DNA of 64,000 bases from Stutzerimonas sp. S1 (GTDB lineage: Bacteria > Pseudomonadota > Gammaproteobacteria > Pseudomonadales > Pseudomonadaceae): contig NZ_JAOEIY010000002.1 in the NCBI RefSeq assembly GCF_025966695.1, positions 248,001 through 312,000 on the forward strand. The letters run 5' to 3'. Below are positions 28,882 through 38,350 of the stretch, in pieces. Within the stretch, counting starts at the first letter, position 1. Each line of letters starts with the position of its first letter. The notes below the pieces were generated by a model. The model was not told the origin of the DNA. It ran no database searches and was given only the letters and a program-made list of their open reading frames with translations. A program made the translations under genes and the position numbers.

Positions 28882-29008
28882 GTCGATGTGTTCGGGTGTT
28901 TGCAGGCGATCCGTGGCGTCTTTCCGATAAGATCTCTGTCACATTGGCTTCAGGCCATCGAGCATCAGCACGTAGCATCGTGCTTCTCGTGCTGGTTTTT
29001 AGGCGGGG

Positions 29009-29036
29009 TGACTTCTGCCATTCGAGCTACTAGAAT
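29009..29036 (+). promoter_or_regulatory. Candidate sigma-70 promoter for tig
   Basis: GTGACT and TAGAAT with a 16-base spacer, ending 57 bases before the tig start codon. The -35 matches 4 of 6. Confidence 0.4.
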
Positions 29037-29093
29037 GCTTGCCCATTCTGGGGCCGGAACGCCCGGCTTATGTCTGTGCAACGAGGAAAATCC

Positions 29094-30404
29094 ATGCAAG
29101 TTTCTGTTGAAAGCACCTCCGCTCTTGAGCGCCGCATGACCATTGGCGTGCCGGTCGAGCGCATCGAGACCGAAGTCAACAAGCGTCTGCAACAGACCGC
29201 CAGTCGTGCAAAAATTCCAGGTTTCCGCCCCGGCAAGGTGCCGATGAGCGTGATCCGTCAGCGCTACGAAGAAGCCGCTCGTCAGGAAGCGCTGGGCGAT
29301 CTGATTCAGGCCACCTTCTACGAAGCCATCGTCGCCGAGAAGCTGAATCCCGCCGGTGCTCCGTCCGTCGAGCCGAAGGTCTTCGAAAAGGGCAAGGATC
29401 TGGAATACGTCGCCACTTTCGAAGTGTTCCCCGAGTTTGCAGTGGCCGGTTTCGAAAACATTGAAATCGAGCGTCTGCAGGCCGAAGTAAGCGAGGCCGA
29501 CGTCGACAACATGCTGGAAATCCTGCGCAAGCAGAACACTCGCTTCGAGAACGTCGAGCGTGCCGCCGAGAATGGCGACCAGCTGAACATCGACTTCGTT
29601 GGCAAGATCGACGGCGAAGTCTTTGCCGGTGGCTCGGCCAAGGGTACCCAACTGGTGCTGGGTTCGGGTCGCATGATTCCGGGCTTCGAGGATGCGCTGG
29701 TCGGTGCCAAGGCTGGCGAAGAACGTGTGATCAATCCGACCTTCCCCGAGGATTATCAGAATCTTGATCTGGCCGGCAAAACTGCCGAGTTCACCGTGAC
29801 CGTCAACAGTGTCGCAGCTCCTCAGCTGCCGGAACTGAGTGACGAGTTCTTCGCTCAGTTCGGTGTGCAAGAGGGCGGCCTCGAAGGTTTCCGCGCTGAA
29901 GTGAAGAAGAATATGGAGCGCGAGCTGCGCCAAGCCATCAAGAGCAAGGTCAAGAACCAGGTGATGGAAGGGTTGGTAGCTGGTAACCCGATCGAGGTGC
30001 CCAAGGCCCTGATCGACAATGAGGTGAACCGCTTGCGCGTTCAGGCTGTTCAGCAGTTTGGTGGCAACATCAAGCCTGACCAGCTGCCAGCCGAGCTTTT
30101 CCAGGAGCAGGCCAAGCGCCGCGTAGTCTTGGGGCTGATCGTCGCGGAAGTCGTCAAGCAGAAAGAGCTGAAGCCTGATGAGGCCCGCGTTCGCGAGCTG
30201 ATCGAAGAGATGGCTTCGGCCTATCAGGAGCCGGAACAGGTAGTTGCCTGGTACTACAAGAACGCTGAACAATTGAACGAAGTCCGTTCGGTTGTGCTCG
30301 AAGAGCAAGTTGTAGATACTGTCCTGCAGCAGGCTAAAGTGACCGATAAATCGGTCTCGTACGAAGAAGCTGTCAAGCCTGCGGAAGCCCCGCAAGCAGC
30401 CTGA
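29094..30404 (+). CDS. tig: Trigger factor
   Basis: Ribosome-bound chaperone and peptidyl-prolyl isomerase. The 436-residue protein begins [15 protein letters not shown] and has the ribosome-binding signature ([13 protein letters not shown]...; residues about 42-55), an FKBP-type domain at about 160-245 ([39 protein letters not shown] region) and a C-terminal chaperone part. GAGGA lies before the ATG. It starts the tig-clpP-clpX-lon-hupB-ppiD block known in Pseudomonas. Confidence 0.97.
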   Translation: MQVSVESTSALERRMTIGVPVERIETEVNKRLQQTASRAKIPGFRPGKVPMSVIRQRYEEAARQEALGDLIQATFYEAIVAEKLNPAGAPSVEPKVFEKGKDLEYVATFEVFPEFAVAGFENIEIERLQAEVSEADVDNMLEILRKQNTRFENVERAAENGDQLNIDFVGKIDGEVFAGGSAKGTQLVLGSGRMIPGFEDALVGAKAGEERVINPTFPEDYQNLDLAGKTAEFTVTVNSVAAPQLPELSDEFFAQFGVQEGGLEGFRAEVKKNMERELRQAIKSKVKNQVMEGLVAGNPIEVPKALIDNEVNRLRVQAVQQFGGNIKPDQLPAELFQEQAKRRVVLGLIVAEVVKQKELKPDEARVRELIEEMASAYQEPEQVVAWYYKNAEQLNEVRSVVLEEQVVDTVLQQAKVTDKSVSYEEAVKPAEAPQAA

Positions 30405-30430
30405 TTTCTTCATATATCCGAGTGCACAAA

Positions 30431-30457
30431 CATAAGCCAGCCTCGTGCTGGCTTATG
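30431..30457 (+). terminator. Hairpin between tig and clpP
   Basis: CATAAGCCAGC-CTCGT-GCTGGCTTATG, a perfect 11-bp stem followed by TCTTTTG. It can end or attenuate tig transcription; clpP starts 36 bases later and may also be read from tig. Confidence 0.65.
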
Positions 30458-30493
30458 TCTTTTGAGGCATGACATAGGGAGTATCGTTGGAAC

Positions 30494-31132
30494 ATGTCCC
30501 GCAATCCTTTTATGCAAGTTCCGGACATTCAGGCCGCCGGTGGCCTGGTCCCGATGGTGATCGAGCAGTCCGCACGCGGCGAACGCGCCTATGACATCTA
30601 TTCCCGGCTCCTGAAGGAGCGGGTGATTTTCATGGTGGGTCAGGTCGAGGACTACATGGCCAACCTGATCGTCGCCCAGTTGCTGTTCCTTGAGGCGGAG
30701 AATCCGGAGAAGGACATCCACCTCTATATCAACTCCCCAGGTGGCTCGGTGACTGCCGGCATGTCGATTTACGACACGATGCAGTTCATTAAGCCGGATG
30801 TGTCGACCATCTGCATTGGTCAAGCCTGCAGCATGGGCGCGTTGCTTCTGACCGGCGGGGCGGCTGGCAAGCGCTACTGCTTGCCTCATTCGCGCATGAT
30901 GATCCACCAGCCTCTGGGCGGGTTCCAAGGTCAGGCTTCGGATATCGAGATCCATGCTCGGGAGATCCTGACCATCCGTGAGCGACTGAACAAGGTTCTG
31001 GCGCACCACACTGGCCAGCCGATGGATGTCATTGCGCGTGATACTGACCGCGACAACTTCATGAGTGGCGAAGAGGCCGTCAAGTACGGCTTGATCGACC
31101 AGGTTCTGACGCAGCGCCAGCTGGCGGTCTGA
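30494..31132 (+). CDS. clpP: ATP-dependent Clp protease proteolytic subunit
   Basis: Serine peptidase that forms the tetradecameric chamber used with ClpX or ClpA. The 212-residue protein has the catalytic triad Ser113 (GQACSMGA), His138 (MMIHQPLGG) and an Asp near 187, each shifted by two residues from E. coli. It is followed by clpX after about 97 bases, as usual. Confidence 0.97.
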   Translation: MSRNPFMQVPDIQAAGGLVPMVIEQSARGERAYDIYSRLLKERVIFMVGQVEDYMANLIVAQLLFLEAENPEKDIHLYINSPGGSVTAGMSIYDTMQFIKPDVSTICIGQACSMGALLLTGGAAGKRYCLPHSRMMIHQPLGGFQGQASDIEIHAREILTIRERLNKVLAHHTGQPMDVIARDTDRDNFMSGEEAVKYGLIDQVLTQRQLAV

Positions 31133-31162
31133 TCTCTACAGCCCTCGATATGTGGCTGTGCC

Positions 31163-31197
31163 GTGGGCTTGAAAAAGCCCACGATTGCCTTCATCTT
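31163..31197 (+). promoter_or_regulatory. Hairpin overlapping a heat-shock-like promoter before clpX
   Basis: GTGGGCTT-GAAA-AAGCCCAC forms an 8-bp GNRA-tetraloop hairpin. The same segment contains CTTGAAA (31168-31174), the sigma-32 -35 core, then 13 bases, then CCTTCATCTT, a weak match to CCCCATNT. It could be an attenuator, a promoter, or both. Confidence 0.4.
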
Positions 31198-31229
31198 GTG
31201 TTTCAAGCCTTCCCGATTGGATCGATCGA

Positions 31230-32510
31230 ATGACTGACACCCGCAACGGCGAGGATTCCGGCAAACTGCTTTATTGCTCTTTCTGCGGCAAAAGCCAGCA
31301 TGAAGTACGCAAGTTGATTGCCGGACCCTCCGTTTTCATCTGCGACGAGTGCGTCGACCTGTGCAACGACATCATCCGCGAGGAGGTGCAGGAAGCTCAG
31401 GCCGAAAGCAGCGCGCACAAGCTGCCTGCGCCCAAGGAGATCAGCGGCATTCTCGACCAGTACGTCATTGGTCAGGAGCGCGCTAAGAAGATCCTGGCCG
31501 TGGCGGTTTACAACCATTACAAGCGCCTCAACCAGCGAGACAAGAAGGAAGAAGTTGAGCTGGGCAAGAGCAACATTCTGCTGATCGGTCCAACCGGCTC
31601 GGGCAAGACCCTATTGGCCGAGACATTGGCCCGCCTGCTCAATGTGCCATTCACCATCGCCGATGCCACCACCCTCACTGAGGCGGGTTATGTGGGCGAA
31701 GATGTCGAGAACATCATCCAGAAGCTGCTGCAGAAATGCGATTACGACGTCGAAAAGGCCCAGATGGGCATCGTCTATATCGACGAAATCGACAAGATTT
31801 CCCGCAAATCTGACAACCCATCCATTACTCGTGATGTGTCAGGTGAAGGCGTGCAGCAGGCATTGCTCAAGCTGATCGAGGGCACCGTCGCGTCAGTACC
31901 GCCGCAGGGCGGACGCAAACATCCACAGCAGGAATTCCTGCAAGTCGATACGCGCAATATCCTCTTCATTTGCGGTGGTGCATTCGCTGGTTTGGAGAAG
32001 GTCATCCAGGCGCGCTCGACTCAGGGTGGCATTGGATTCAGTGCTGAGGTTCGCAGCAAGGACCCAGGCAAGAAAATTGGCGAGGCACTGCGCTCTGTGG
32101 AACCGGACGATCTGGTCAAGTTCGGGTTGATTCCCGAGTTTGTCGGACGCCTGCCGGTCATTGCGACCCTCGACGAGCTGGATGAGCCTGCTCTGATTCA
32201 GATTCTCACCGAGCCCAAGAACGCCCTGACCAAGCAGTACGCCAAACTCTTCGAACTGGAAGGGGTGGATCTGGAGTTCCGTCCCGATGCGCTTAAGGCC
32301 ATCGCAAGCCGTGCGTTGGAGCGTAAGACAGGCGCGCGCGGTCTGCGCTCGATTCTCGAGGGGGTGTTGCTGGACACCATGTACGAGATTCCCTCGCAGA
32401 AAGATGTTAGTAAAGTCGTGATCGACGAGAGTGTGATCGAGGGGACCTCCAAGCCGCTGCTGATCTACGAAAATAACGAACCGCCGGCCAAGGCTGCGCC
32501 TGACGCATGA
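31230..32510 (+). CDS. clpX: ATP-dependent Clp protease ATPase subunit ClpX
   Basis: AAA+ unfoldase that feeds substrates into ClpP. The 426-residue product has the N-terminal zinc-binding domain (C16, C19, C38, C41), Walker A GPTGSGKT near 119-126, Walker [10 protein letters not shown], and a sensor region. The ATG giving [19 protein letters not shown] was chosen; a longer frame from 31185 has no family similarity. A terminator follows immediately. Confidence 0.97.
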   Translation: MTDTRNGEDSGKLLYCSFCGKSQHEVRKLIAGPSVFICDECVDLCNDIIREEVQEAQAESSAHKLPAPKEISGILDQYVIGQERAKKILAVAVYNHYKRLNQRDKKEEVELGKSNILLIGPTGSGKTLLAETLARLLNVPFTIADATTLTEAGYVGEDVENIIQKLLQKCDYDVEKAQMGIVYIDEIDKISRKSDNPSITRDVSGEGVQQALLKLIEGTVASVPPQGGRKHPQQEFLQVDTRNILFICGGAFAGLEKVIQARSTQGGIGFSAEVRSKDPGKKIGEALRSVEPDDLVKFGLIPEFVGRLPVIATLDELDEPALIQILTEPKNALTKQYAKLFELEGVDLEFRPDALKAIASRALERKTGARGLRSILEGVLLDTMYEIPSQKDVSKVVIDESVIEGTSKPLLIYENNEPPAKAAPDA

Positions 32511-32515
32511 TAGAC

Positions 32516-32540
32516 AAGGGGCCTGCGGGCCCCTTCGCAT
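32516..32540 (+). terminator. Terminator after clpX
   Basis: AAGGGGCC-TGCG-GGCCCCTT stem, 6 bases after the clpX stop, followed by CGCATTTT. Confidence 0.7.
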
Positions 32541-32546
32541 TTTAGG

Positions 32547-32580
32547 CTCCTTGTTTTTTAGCAGGTACGCCCCCATCTTA
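32547..32580 (+). promoter_or_regulatory. Candidate sigma-32 heat-shock promoter of lon
   Basis: CTCCTTGTTT supplies the TTG core of the sigma-32 -35 (CTTGAA consensus); 14 bases after it comes CCCCATCTTA, a very good match to the -10 CCCCATNT. It lies about 60 bases before the lon start and after the clpX terminator. The -35 is imperfect after TTG. Confidence 0.6.
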
Positions 32581-32635
32581 GTTGCACAGGCAACCCGTCC
32601 GTTTATCGCCGTATGGCCGTCGCAGAGCTGAATTT

Positions 32636-35032
32636 ATGAAGACAACCATCGAATTGCCCCTTTTGCCACTGCGCGATGTCGTGGTGTACCCGCACATGGT
32701 GATCCCGCTCTTCGTTGGCCGTGAGAAATCCATCGAAGCGCTCGAGTCCGCCATGGCCGGTGAGAAGCAGATTCTTCTCGTGGCCCAGAAGAACCCGGCA
32801 GACGACGATCCTGCTGAAGATGCTCTTTATCGCGTCGGCACGGTTGCTACCGTGTTGCAGCTGCTCAAGCTGCCTGACGGCACTGTGAAGGTTCTCGTAG
32901 AGGGCGAACAGCGGGGCGTCATAGAGCGTTTCTTCGAGGTTGACGAGCATTGCCGTGCGGAGGTTCAGCTGATCGATGAGTCGGTTGTCGACTCCCGCGA
33001 AGCGGAGGTCTTCACCCGAAGCCTGCTCGGACAGTTCGAACAATATGTGCAGCTGGGCAAGAAGGTTCCAGCCGAAGTGCTATCGTCGCTCACCGGTATC
33101 GATGATCCGGCGCGGCTGGTCGATACGATGGCGGCGCACATGGCGCTCAAGATCGAGCAGAAACAAGCGATTCTGGAAATCACCGAACTTCCAGCCCGTG
33201 TAGAACATGTCCTGGCGCTGCTAGATGCCGAAATCGACCTGCTGCAAGTAGAAAAACGCATCCGTGGTCGCGTGAAGAAGCAGATGGAGCGCAGCCAGCG
33301 CGAGTACTACCTGAATGAGCAAATGAAGGCCATTCAGAAGGAACTCGGCGACATCGATGAAGGGCACAACGAAATCGATGATCTGAAGAAGCGCATCGAA
33401 AACGCCGGACTGAGCAAGGACGCTTATGCCAAGGCGCAAGCCGAGCTGAACAAGCTGAAGCAGATGTCGCCGATGTCAGCAGAAGCGACAGTAGTTCGCA
33501 CCTATATCGATTGGCTGGTGAACGTGCCCTGGAAGGCTGCCAGCAAGGTGCGCCTGGATCTCGCCAAGGCAGAAGAGGTGCTGGATACGGATCATTACGG
33601 CTTGGACGAAGTCAAGGATCGTATTCTTGAATATCTTGCGGTTCAGAAGCGAGTCAAGAAGCTCAAAGGCCCCGTGCTTTGTCTGGTAGGCCCTCCCGGT
33701 GTTGGCAAAACATCGCTAGCAGAGTCCATTGCCCGCTCGACCAATCGCAAGTTCGTGCGCATGGCGCTCGGTGGCGTGCGTGACGAAGCGGAGATCCGTG
33801 GCCATCGCCGTACCTATATCGGTTCCATGCCTGGACGCTTGATCCAGAAAATGACCAAGGTTGGCGTACGCAACCCGCTATTCCTGCTCGATGAGATCGA
33901 TAAGATGGCGAGCGACATGCGCGGCGATCCGGCATCTGCACTGCTCGAGGTGCTCGATCCCGAACAGAATCACAACTTCAACGATCATTATCTTGAGGTG
34001 GATTACGACCTCTCGGACGTGATGTTCATCTGTACCGCAAACTCTATGAACATCCCGGCGCCATTGCTTGATCGCATGGAGGTTATCCGGCTGCCCGGTT
34101 ACACCGAAGACGAGAAGATCAACATCGCGACTCGCTATTTGGCGCCCAAGCAGATCCAGGCCAATGGCCTTAAGAAGGATGAGCTCACCATCGACGAGTC
34201 GGCGATTCGCGACATCATTCGCTACTACACCCGCGAAGCGGGAGTGCGCAGTCTCGAGCGACAGATCGCCAAGGTATGCCGGAAGGTGGTTAAGGAGCAT
34301 GCGGCCGAGAAGCGCTTCCATGTCGAGGTCAATGCCGAGACGCTTGAGCATTTCCTAGGGGTTCGCAAGTTCCGCTATGGCCTGGCTGAGTTGCAGGACC
34401 AGGTTGGTCAGGTCACTGGCCTGGCCTGGACTCAGGTGGGGGGCGAGCTATTGACCATCGAGGCGGCAGTCGTGCCTGGCAAGGGCAGATTGACCAAAAC
34501 GGGCTCGCTGGGTGAAGTGATGGGTGAGTCGATCACCGCCGCGCTGACCGTCGTGCGCAGTCGGGCAAAAGCGATGGGAATCGCGCCGGACTTCCACGAA
34601 AAGCAGGACATCCATATTCATGTGCCGGAGGGTGCGACACCGAAGGATGGCCCCAGCGCGGGTATCGGCATGTGCACTGCGCTTGTTTCAGCATTGACGC
34701 AGATCCCGGTGCGCGCAGATGTCGCAATGACAGGTGAAATCACTCTGCGGGGGCAGGTACTTGCCATTGGCGGTTTGAAGGAAAAACTACTGGCTGCTCA
34801 CCGTGGCGGAATCAAGACGGTAATCATCCCGGAAGAAAACCAGCGTGATCTGAAAGAGATTCCTGAAAATATTAAGCAGGACCTGCAGATTAAACCGGTC
34901 AAGTGGATTGACGAGGTCCTGCAAATTGCGCTGCAATACGCGCCGGAGCCCTTGCCCGATGCGGCTCCCGAGATTGTTGCAAAGGAAGACAATCGCGAGT
35001 CTGATTCCAAGGAGCGAATCAGCACGCATTAG
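32636..35032 (+). CDS. lon: ATP-dependent protease Lon
   Basis: Hexameric AAA+ serine protease for misfolded and regulatory proteins. The 798-residue product has an N-terminal substrate domain, Walker A GPPGVGKT at 352-359, and the Ser-Lys dyad Ser674 (PKDGPSAG) and Lys717 (GGLKEK), each in the positions expected from E. coli Lon. The ATG of [16 protein letters not shown] is used; earlier in-frame codons fall in the promoter region. It is the heat-shock gene of the block. Confidence 0.97.
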   Translation: MKTTIELPLLPLRDVVVYPHMVIPLFVGREKSIEALESAMAGEKQILLVAQKNPADDDPAEDALYRVGTVATVLQLLKLPDGTVKVLVEGEQRGVIERFFEVDEHCRAEVQLIDESVVDSREAEVFTRSLLGQFEQYVQLGKKVPAEVLSSLTGIDDPARLVDTMAAHMALKIEQKQAILEITELPARVEHVLALLDAEIDLLQVEKRIRGRVKKQMERSQREYYLNEQMKAIQKELGDIDEGHNEIDDLKKRIENAGLSKDAYAKAQAELNKLKQMSPMSAEATVVRTYIDWLVNVPWKAASKVRLDLAKAEEVLDTDHYGLDEVKDRILEYLAVQKRVKKLKGPVLCLVGPPGVGKTSLAESIARSTNRKFVRMALGGVRDEAEIRGHRRTYIGSMPGRLIQKMTKVGVRNPLFLLDEIDKMASDMRGDPASALLEVLDPEQNHNFNDHYLEVDYDLSDVMFICTANSMNIPAPLLDRMEVIRLPGYTEDEKINIATRYLAPKQIQANGLKKDELTIDESAIRDIIRYYTREAGVRSLERQIAKVCRKVVKEHAAEKRFHVEVNAETLEHFLGVRKFRYGLAELQDQVGQVTGLAWTQVGGELLTIEAAVVPGKGRLTKTGSLGEVMGESITAALTVVRSRAKAMGIAPDFHEKQDIHIHVPEGATPKDGPSAGIGMCTALVSALTQIPVRADVAMTGEITLRGQVLAIGGLKEKLLAAHRGGIKTVIIPEENQRDLKEIPENIKQDLQIKPVKWIDEVLQIALQYAPEPLPDAAPEIVAKEDNRESDSKERISTH

Positions 35033-35046
35033 CCGGGGAGGCTTTC

Positions 35047-35076
35047 TTGACATATTTTCAGGGCCCTTGTTATAAA
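35047..35076 (+). promoter_or_regulatory. Sigma-70 promoter of hupB
   Basis: A perfect -35 TTGACA, an 18-base spacer and TATAAA (or TTATAA at 17). It ends 89 bases before the hupB start, giving a leader of about 80 bases. AGGGCC (35060-35065) and GGCCCT (35079-35084) flank the -10 as an inverted repeat. Confidence 0.8.
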
Positions 35077-35165
35077 TCGGCCCTTTATGTCAGTGCCGTT
35101 CCAGCACCGCTTTGCTTACACCCGAAAATTAAAGATACGACTCAACAGAAATAAGGGGACTTAGA

Positions 35166-35438
35166 GTGAACAAGTCGGAACTGATCGATGCTATCGCTGC
35201 ATCTGCTGATATCCCAAAAGCTGTTGCTGGCCGCGCGCTGGATGCAGTGATCGAATCCGTCACCGGCGCCCTGAAGGCTGGTGATTCCGTAGTGCTGGTT
35301 GGTTTCGGCACCTTCGCTGTCAAAGAGCGCGCTGCACGTACTGGCCGCAATCCGCAGACTGGCAAGCCGATCAACATCGCCGCTGCGAAGATCCCGGGTT
35401 TCAAGGCTGGTAAGGCTCTGAAGGACGCGGTTAACTAA
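35166..35438 (+). CDS. hupB: DNA-binding protein HU-beta
   Basis: A 90-residue nucleoid-associated protein that bends and compacts DNA. The sequence [19 protein letters not shown]...[10 protein letters not shown]...[16 protein letters not shown] (long parts omitted) is nearly that of P. aeruginosa HupB, including the DNA-binding beta-arm. The start is GTG, after a GGGGAC-like site. It follows lon as in most proteobacteria. Confidence 0.96.
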   Translation: MNKSELIDAIAASADIPKAVAGRALDAVIESVTGALKAGDSVVLVGFGTFAVKERAARTGRNPQTGKPINIAAAKIPGFKAGKALKDAVN

Positions 35439-35485
35439 GCGTCTTCGATCCGGCCAGTTGTCAACTACGCTGACCCTGGCTCGGG

Positions 35486-35543
35486 GCGGTTGCTCGAAAA
35501 GGTCTTAACCATTGCATCATGGCTTGGGGAAGAGGCCAACCGC
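35486..35543 (+). other. Long-range inverted repeat in the hupB-ppiD spacer
   Basis: GCGGTTG (35486-35492) pairs with CAACCGC (35537-35543) across about 44 bases, and flanking GG/CC can extend it. With the terminator just after, the 200-base spacer may fold as a small structured RNA, but no known class was recognised. Confidence 0.35.
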
Positions 35544-35557
35544 TCCAAAGCTCCGAG

Positions 35558-35588
35558 AAGGCGCATCCCTGGATGCGCCTTTCTTTTA
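35558..35588 (+). terminator. Intrinsic terminator after hupB
   Basis: AAGGCGCATCC/GGATGCGCCTT stem with a tight CT loop, followed by TCTTTTAT. Confidence 0.8.
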
Positions 35589-35644
35589 TCCGGTTTCCAC
35601 CCGCGCTGCGCATCCCATCGCGCCGCTGACTCCTTGGGGGACGC

Positions 35645-37489
35645 ATGCTTCAGAACATCAGGGACAATTCACAAGGCTGGATTGCCAAAACTATCATCGG
35701 TGTCATTGTAGTGCTGCTGGCACTGACGGGCTTCGATGCAATCTTCAATGCGGCCAGCAATGACCAAAATGCTGCCGAGGTTAATGGCGAGAAGATTTCC
35801 CGCTACGATCTTGAGCAGGCGGTGAACATGCAGCGTCGCCAGTTGGCGCAGCAATTGGGTGGCGATTTTGATGCCTCGTTGCTTGATGACAAACTGCTGC
35901 GTAATGCGGCGCTGAGCTCGCTGATCGAGCGCATGTTGCTGTTGCAGGGCGCACAAAAGGCGAATTTCGACTTTTCTTCCCAAGCGTTGGATCAGCTGAT
36001 TCTGCAAACCCCGGAATTCCAAGTTGACGGCGCTTTTAGTGCAGCACGTTTCGATCAGGTGATTCAGCAGATGGGGTATTCGCGTCTCCAGTTCCGCGAA
36101 TTGCTCAAGCAGGAAATGCTGATTGGCCAGGTACGGGCAGGCATCTCCGGAACAGGGTTCGTAACGGAGCAACAGGTCGAGAGCTTCGCTCGCCTGGAAA
36201 TGCAGACCCGTGATTTTGCCAGCCTGGTCATTGCCGCGGATGCGAGCGCGGTGCAGATAACTGAAGACGAAATCAGTCAGTTCTATGCTGAGAACGCTGC
36301 ACGCTTCCGGTCGCCGGAACAGGTCGTTCTTGAGTATGTCGAGTTGAACAAGGAGGCCTTCTTCGATCAGGTCGAGGTTTCTGAAGAGGAACTGCAGGAG
36401 CTCTACCAGAAGCAGATCGCCAACCTGTCGGAACAACGCCGGGCGGCGCATATCCTGATCGAAGCAAGCGACGCTCAGGCCAAGAGCAAGCTTGAAGAGC
36501 TCGCCAATCGCCTCCAGGCCGGCGAGGATTTCGCGACGCTGGCCAAGGAGTACTCGCAGGATCCGGGTTCGGCGGGCGAGGGCGGTGATCTTGGTTTTGC
36601 TGGCCGTGACGTGTATGACCCCGCTTTCGAGGAGGCCCTTTACGCACTGCAGGAGGGACAGGTCTCCGCTCCGGTGCAAACCGAGTTCGGCTGGCATCTG
36701 ATTAAGCTACTGGGTGTTCAGTCGCCTGAAGTCCCGAGCTTTGACAGTATGAAGTCCGAGCTGGTGCGTGAGCTCAAGGCGCAGCAAGTGGAGCAGCGTT
36801 ATGTCGAGGTCAGCAAGCAGCTGGAAGATTCGGCATTCGAAGCTGCTGATCTGCTGCAGCCTGCCCAAGAGCTTAAGCTTACGGTAAAAACGACGCCTGC
36901 TTTCCCCCGTGAAGGTGGAGAAGGTATCGCTGCAAATCGTCAGGTCATCCAGGCGGCGTTCAGCGATGAAGTATTGGTTGACGGCGCGAACAGTTCGCTG
37001 ATCGAGTTGGATCCAGACACGGCCATCGTGTTGCGAGTCAAACAGCACCTGAAAGCGGAAGCGCTGCCACTTGAGCAGGTTCGAGACGGTATCGTGCAGC
37101 AGCTGCAACGTAGCAAGGCTGCGGACAAGGCGCGTAACGACGGCCAGGGTCTGCTTGCGCAGCTGCGTGACGGACAGCCGGGAGAAGGGAAATGGCAGGT
37201 CACAGAAGCCGCTACGCGCAACCAGGAAGGTGTTCAGCCGGCTGTGTTGCAGGCGGTATTCCGTATGCCGAAACCCGCTCTCAAAAATCAGCCAAGCTAT
37301 GCCGGCGTATCGCTCGCCAACGGTGATTTCGTCGTGCTGCGGCTCAGTGGTGTCAATGAGCCGGAGAAGGCGCTTTCCGAAGAAGAGAAGGATAATTACC
37401 GGCGCTTCCTAGCGTCCCGTATTGGTCAGCAGGACTTCGCCGCGTATCGCCAGAAACTGCAGGCTGAAGCGGAGATCGAGCGCTTCTGA
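35645..37489 (+). CDS. ppiD: Periplasmic folding chaperone PpiD (SurA N-domain + parvulin)
   Basis: A 614-residue membrane-anchored periplasmic chaperone that helps newly exported proteins. It has one N-terminal membrane segment (about 14-34, WIAKTIIGVIVVLLALTGFDAIF), a SurA_N-like domain (about 40-240), and a parvulin (PPIC) domain at about 260-360 (RAAHILIE...AKEYSQDPGSAGEGGDLGF). The usual length is about 620. It converges with fabI over a strong terminator. Confidence 0.95.
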   Translation: MLQNIRDNSQGWIAKTIIGVIVVLLALTGFDAIFNAASNDQNAAEVNGEKISRYDLEQAVNMQRRQLAQQLGGDFDASLLDDKLLRNAALSSLIERMLLLQGAQKANFDFSSQALDQLILQTPEFQVDGAFSAARFDQVIQQMGYSRLQFRELLKQEMLIGQVRAGISGTGFVTEQQVESFARLEMQTRDFASLVIAADASAVQITEDEISQFYAENAARFRSPEQVVLEYVELNKEAFFDQVEVSEEELQELYQKQIANLSEQRRAAHILIEASDAQAKSKLEELANRLQAGEDFATLAKEYSQDPGSAGEGGDLGFAGRDVYDPAFEEALYALQEGQVSAPVQTEFGWHLIKLLGVQSPEVPSFDSMKSELVRELKAQQVEQRYVEVSKQLEDSAFEAADLLQPAQELKLTVKTTPAFPREGGEGIAANRQVIQAAFSDEVLVDGANSSLIELDPDTAIVLRVKQHLKAEALPLEQVRDGIVQQLQRSKAADKARNDGQGLLAQLRDGQPGEGKWQVTEAATRNQEGVQPAVLQAVFRMPKPALKNQPSYAGVSLANGDFVVLRLSGVNEPEKALSEEEKDNYRRFLASRIGQQDFAAYRQKLQAEAEIERF

Positions 37490-37496
37490 CTGGCGT

Positions 37497-37549
37497 CCCC
37501 ACAGGCAGAAAAAAACCCGCTTAAAGCGGGTTTTTTTCTGCCTGTGGGG
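37497..37549. terminator. Bidirectional terminator with perfect 26-bp arms, ppiD / fabI
   Basis: Two exactly complementary 26-base arms separated by one base, with core stem CCCGC/GCGGG flanked by A7 and T7 tracts, so each strand gets a U-run after the core hairpin. The repeat continues beyond the tracts (CAGGCAG/CTGCCTG), which is longer than termination needs. It lies in the 66 bases between the convergent stops. Confidence 0.92.
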
Positions 37550-37555
37550 ATCGGC

Positions 37556-38350
37556 TCAGTCTTCCAGGGCACCCATTGCTGTGGTGTTGAATCCCCCGTC
37601 GACGTAGAGAATCTCGCCACTGATCCCGGAGGCCAGATCGGAGCAGAGGAAGGCACCAGCGTTGCCGACTTCTTCGATAGTTACATTACGACGCAGTGGG
37701 GTCTGCTTTTCGTTGGCCGCGAGCATCTTGCGGAAGCTGGCGATGCCGGACGCGGCCAAGGTGCGGATTGGCCCGGCGGAAATACAGTTCACACGTGTGC
37801 CTTCTGGGCCGAGGCTGCCAGCTAGATAGCGTACGCCCGCCTCCAGACTGGCCTTGGCCATGCCCATCACGTTGTAGTTGGGCATGGTGCGTTCAGCACC
37901 CAGATAGGAAAGCGTCAGCAGGCTGCCGTTGCGGCCTTTCATCATCTCGCGGCCAGCCTTGGCTAGGGCCACGAAGCTGTAAGCGCTGATATCGTGCGCG
38001 ATCTTGAAACCTTCACGGGTGGTTACTTCGGTGAAATCGCCGTTGAGCTGGTCGCCCGGGGCGAAGCCGACCGAGTGGACGATGCAGTCCAGTCCATCCC
38101 ACTTCTTGCTCAGTGCTTCGAAAACCTTGGCGATGTCCTCGTCGTTGGCCACATCACAGGGGAAGCAGAACTCGGCGCTGGACCCCCAGCTGGTGGCGAA
38201 CTCCTCAACCCGGCCTTTAAGCTTGTCGTTCTGATAGGTAAAGGCCAGTTCGGCACCTTCACGATGCATCGCGGCTGCAATGCCCGAGGCGATCGACAAT
38301 TTGCTGGCAACGCCGACGATCAGTACGCGCTTACCGGTAAGAAAACCCAT
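37556..38350 (-). CDS. fabI: Enoyl-[acyl-carrier-protein] reductase FabI (NADH)
   Basis: Last reductive step of each fatty-acid elongation cycle; target of triclosan in many bacteria. The 264-residue SDR protein starts [21 protein letters not shown] and has the FabI active site region [19 protein letters not shown] (Tyr and Lys). The ATG used matches the family; GAGGGAAAA precedes it. The first 20 bases overlap the 3' end of the upstream ABC ATPase gene, so fabI may be read from that operon too. Confidence 0.96.
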   Translation of the reverse strand: MGFLTGKRVLIVGVASKLSIASGIAAAMHREGAELAFTYQNDKLKGRVEEFATSWGSSAEFCFPCDVANDEDIAKVFEALSKKWDGLDCIVHSVGFAPGDQLNGDFTEVTTREGFKIAHDISAYSFVALAKAGREMMKGRNGSLLTLSYLGAERTMPNYNVMGMAKASLEAGVRYLAGSLGPEGTRVNCISAGPIRTLAASGIASFRKMLAANEKQTPLRRNVTIEEVGNAGAFLCSDLASGISGEILYVDGGFNTTAMGALED

